A DNA stretch of 64,000 bases from Acinetobacter sp. ANC 4173 (GTDB taxonomy: Bacteria; Pseudomonadota; Gammaproteobacteria; Pseudomonadales; Moraxellaceae), in assembly GCF_004331255.1 (NCBI RefSeq), contig NZ_SJOF01000001.1, positions 124,001 to 188,000 on the forward strand. Reading direction: 5' to 3'. Made by a program: the position numbers and the translations under genes. The notes beneath the pieces were generated by a model, which saw only the letters and a program-made list of their open reading frames with translations, ran no database searches and was not told where the DNA came from. Positions 62,027 through 64,000 of this stretch are shown in pieces; the first letter of the stretch is position 1; each line of letters begins with the position of its first letter.

Positions 62027-63868
62027 TCAATTTGCTTCATCTCGTGTCACATCTATTCGGGTAGAATCTAAACCACGGTGTAAATTTACGTCAGTTTCGA
62101 CCGTTCGAATTTCTGTATCACGTTCAAACAAATGTTCCAACTCAGCAAGGGCGTTGCGGTGCGATTCATATACCTTTTGTTCGTCGGTATAAACGCGTTG
62201 TTGCTGTGCCAAGAGTTGTTCATCATAATCGCGAAATAACTCAATACTTTTTTTGGCATCGGTTTCGCTAATGCCTAAGTCACACAAGGCTTTATACGCC
62301 ATGCCGAGTGACGATAAATAGGTTTCTCGCCAAATGTGCTGGACACCCAAGTCACGTAATAAGTGTACATGATGTCGATCACGGGCTCTGACTAATAACT
62401 GTAACGCTGGGTAATTGAGGCGGATATGCCGTGCCACATTCATCGAGTCTTCAATATCATCAATGGCCAAAATAAATACCTTGGCCTGTTCAATACCTGC
62501 GGCTCTTAAAATATCAGGGTGGGTGGCATCGCCATAATATAAGTGTCCACCGTAATTACGGACAAAATCGACTTTTTCTAAATTACTGTCAATGGCGGTA
62601 AATTTTTGATGCTGTAAATGCGCGACACGGGCAATAATTTGTCCAAACCGACCGAAGCCCGCAATAATCATGGCGGAGTGTTGTTCAGGAATATCATCAT
62701 ATTCAGGGACTGTGACAGGCCTAAGACGCGGTACCACACCTTGGCGAATCACCCAATACAAAATCGGGGTCAACATCATGGAGATAATCACGATCAGGGT
62801 GATGGGTGCAATGCTGGCAGCAGAAATGAGTTGTTCATCTTGTGCTACGCTGAATACCACAAAGGCAAACTCTCCACCCTGTGCCAAACAACTGGCAAGC
62901 AGCAAGCTGTTGGGCCAAGAGACCTGATAATAGCGGGCAATCGCCGTGAGTGTCGTAAATTTAACCAGCAAGAGGAGTACTGCACCCGCCAGAATAAACA
63001 CAGGTTGTTGCCATAAAATATGAATGGGGGTCAGCATGCCCACAGTCATAAAAAACAGCCCTAGCAATAAGCCTTTAAAGGGTGCAATACTGGCTTCCAG
63101 TTCATGTCGGAACTCAGAATCTGCGAGTAATACGCCAGTCAAGAATGCTCCCAGCGTGGTGCTGATATTGAGCAGATCCATCAACATCACCACGGCTAAA
63201 ACGATAAATAAGCCCACTGCGGTAATCAGTTCATGCGCACCTGTTTTCGCTACAAAGCGGAAAAAAGGACGAATCAGATAGCGACTGAATAAAAACAGCC
63301 CCGTAAATGCTGCGACAATCGCAGCAAAATAGGCGATGCCATAATGTGTTGATTCCACACCTGCAAGCAGCGGAATCACGGCAATCAGAGGAATAGCTGC
63401 GATGTCTTGAAACAGTAAAATTGAAAAAGATTGTTGCCCATAACAGGTATTCAGTTGCTGTTTTTCTGTGAGCAGTTGCAACACAAAGGCGGTTGAAGAC
63501 AGCGCGAGTGCGCTGCCAATCACCAAACTGGCAGCAATGCCTTGCTGTAATACCAAGAAAAGTATACATCCAATGACGAGCGCCGTGATGCCGACTTGGG
63601 CGCTGCCCATGACAAAGATGGATTGACGTAAGTTCCAGAGTCGTTGAGGTCTAAGTTCTAGACCAATTAAAAACATCAAAAGAATGACGCCAAATTCAGC
63701 GAGTTTTTGGATCGCTTCGGGATCATTGGCAATGTTCAGCACATGAGGTCCCAAAAGAATCCCTGTGATTAAATACCCCAAGACTGTAGCAATGCCAAAT
63801 CGTTTCAGTAGTGGCACCACCATCAGCGCTGCACCTAAAAAAAGCGTGATTTGCAACAATAACGACAT
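62027..63868 (-). CDS. CPA2-family K+/H+ antiporter (KefB/KefC-like)
   Basis: A 613-residue protein with about 12 hydrophobic helices (residues 1-385), a TrkA-N domain with the nucleotide-binding IIAGFGRFGQIIARVA (about 401-416), and a C-terminal tail. Kef-type systems exchange K+ for H+ and protect against electrophiles; the helix-6-like GVLLADSEFRHELEASI segment with the acidic residue is intact. KefB and KefC cannot be told apart here, and the glutathione-gating ancillary protein (KefF/KefG) is not encoded next to it. Confidence 0.92.
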   Translation of the reverse strand: MSLLLQITLFLGAALMVVPLLKRFGIATVLGYLITGILLGPHVLNIANDPEAIQKLAEFGVILLMFLIGLELRPQRLWNLRQSIFVMGSAQVGITALVIGCILFLVLQQGIAASLVIGSALALSSTAFVLQLLTEKQQLNTCYGQQSFSILLFQDIAAIPLIAVIPLLAGVESTHYGIAYFAAIVAAFTGLFLFSRYLIRPFFRFVAKTGAHELITAVGLFIVLAVVMLMDLLNISTTLGAFLTGVLLADSEFRHELEASIAPFKGLLLGLFFMTVGMLTPIHILWQQPVFILAGAVLLLLVKFTTLTAIARYYQVSWPNSLLLASCLAQGGEFAFVVFSVAQDEQLISAASIAPITLIVIISMMLTPILYWVIRQGVVPRLRPVTVPEYDDIPEQHSAMIIAGFGRFGQIIARVAHLQHQKFTAIDSNLEKVDFVRNYGGHLYYGDATHPDILRAAGIEQAKVFILAIDDIEDSMNVARHIRLNYPALQLLVRARDRHHVHLLRDLGVQHIWRETYLSSLGMAYKALCDLGISETDAKKSIELFRDYDEQLLAQQQRVYTDEQKVYESHRNALAELEHLFERDTEIRTVETDVNLHRGLDSTRIDVTRDEAN

Positions 63869-63924
63869 GCCTCTGTCCTGAAATTAAAAAAGTGATAATG
63901 AATGGCTGAAGTGCTGGTTTAGAC

Positions 63925-64000
63925 TCAACTCAATTCCTGCGGGTCTATATCCAAACTGAGTTTCATGTTGGCAGGTTTGTGCTGCAACATGTTTTGCCAC
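63925..64000 (-). CDS. priA: primosomal protein N' PriA, C-terminal end only
   Basis: The minus strand is open from the right edge to a TGA at 63925-63927, giving 24 residues. They end with LSLDIDPQELS, which matches the conserved PriA C-terminus (a hydrophobic stretch, then D-x-DP). The rest of the helicase lies beyond the window. PriA restarts replication forks after recombination repair, which fits with RecBCD nearby but not in the same transcript. The call rests on a short stretch. Confidence 0.65.
   Translation of the reverse strand, partial: WQNMLQHKPANMKLSLDIDPQELS

Overview
This 64 kb window looks like ordinary chromosome of an Acinetobacter (Moraxellaceae, Gammaproteobacteria). The reasons are the moderately AT-rich sequence, the gene sets (pilB-pilC-pilD-coaE, recC-recB-recD, a two-domain polyphosphate:AMP phosphotransferase, an FFLEELY-motif protein) and the protein sequences. 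I cannot name the species. I see no insertion sequence, prophage, integron or CRISPR array. Both ends cut genes: a thioesterase-family protein on the left and the last 24 residues of PriA on the right.

Layout. 0-1.2 kb: thioesterase end and pgsA. 1.3-5.9 kb: an IclR-type regulator divergent from a three-gene efflux operon (FUSC pump, DUF1656 protein, HlyD-type adaptor), the layout of aromatic-acid efflux systems. 5.9-11.8 kb: ruvX, yqgE, recN, ppnP, rlmB, a DMT transporter and coaE. 11.8-15.6 kb: pilD, pilC, pilB for type IV pili. 15.9-23.0 kb: tpiA, secG, tRNA-Leu(GAG), three identical initiator tRNAs, then rimP-nusA-infB-rbfA. 23.0-29.2 kb: a six-gene Mrp Na+/H+ antiporter operon with mrpA and mrpB fused. 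29.5-33.2 kb: hisIE followed by a UvrD/FBH1-like helicase and a COG3950-like ATPase with altered catalytic motifs. 33.4-37.3 kb: a patatin-like hydrolase, an outer-membrane barrel and a glycine-rich lipoprotein. 37.6-40.8 kb: ubiE-ubiJ-ubiB. 41.0-43.9 kb: FFLEELY protein, polyphosphate:AMP phosphotransferase, DUF697-like protein. 44.1-53.3 kb: recC-recB-recD. 53.3-54.4 kb: a gene-free stretch with a likely small RNA. 54.4-57.0 kb: rpsO-pnp with structured leaders. 57.2-64 kb: CorA, DUF465 protein, cbpA-cbpM, a DUF2147 protein, hslO, a Kef-type antiporter, priA.

How the parts fit. Most of the window is housekeeping: translation (initiator tRNAs, IF2, RbfA, RimP, S15), RNA turnover (PNPase), ubiquinone synthesis, envelope lipids, ion homeostasis (Mrp, CorA, Kef), recombination repair (RecBCD, RecN, PriA, RuvX family) and type IV pili. 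The least explained parts are the helicase/ATPase pair behind hisIE, the lipoprotein/barrel pair, and several RNA or operator structures: a recN promoter palindrome, an rpsO leader with two mutually exclusive hairpins, a candidate sRNA after recD, and inverted repeats in divergent promoter regions.
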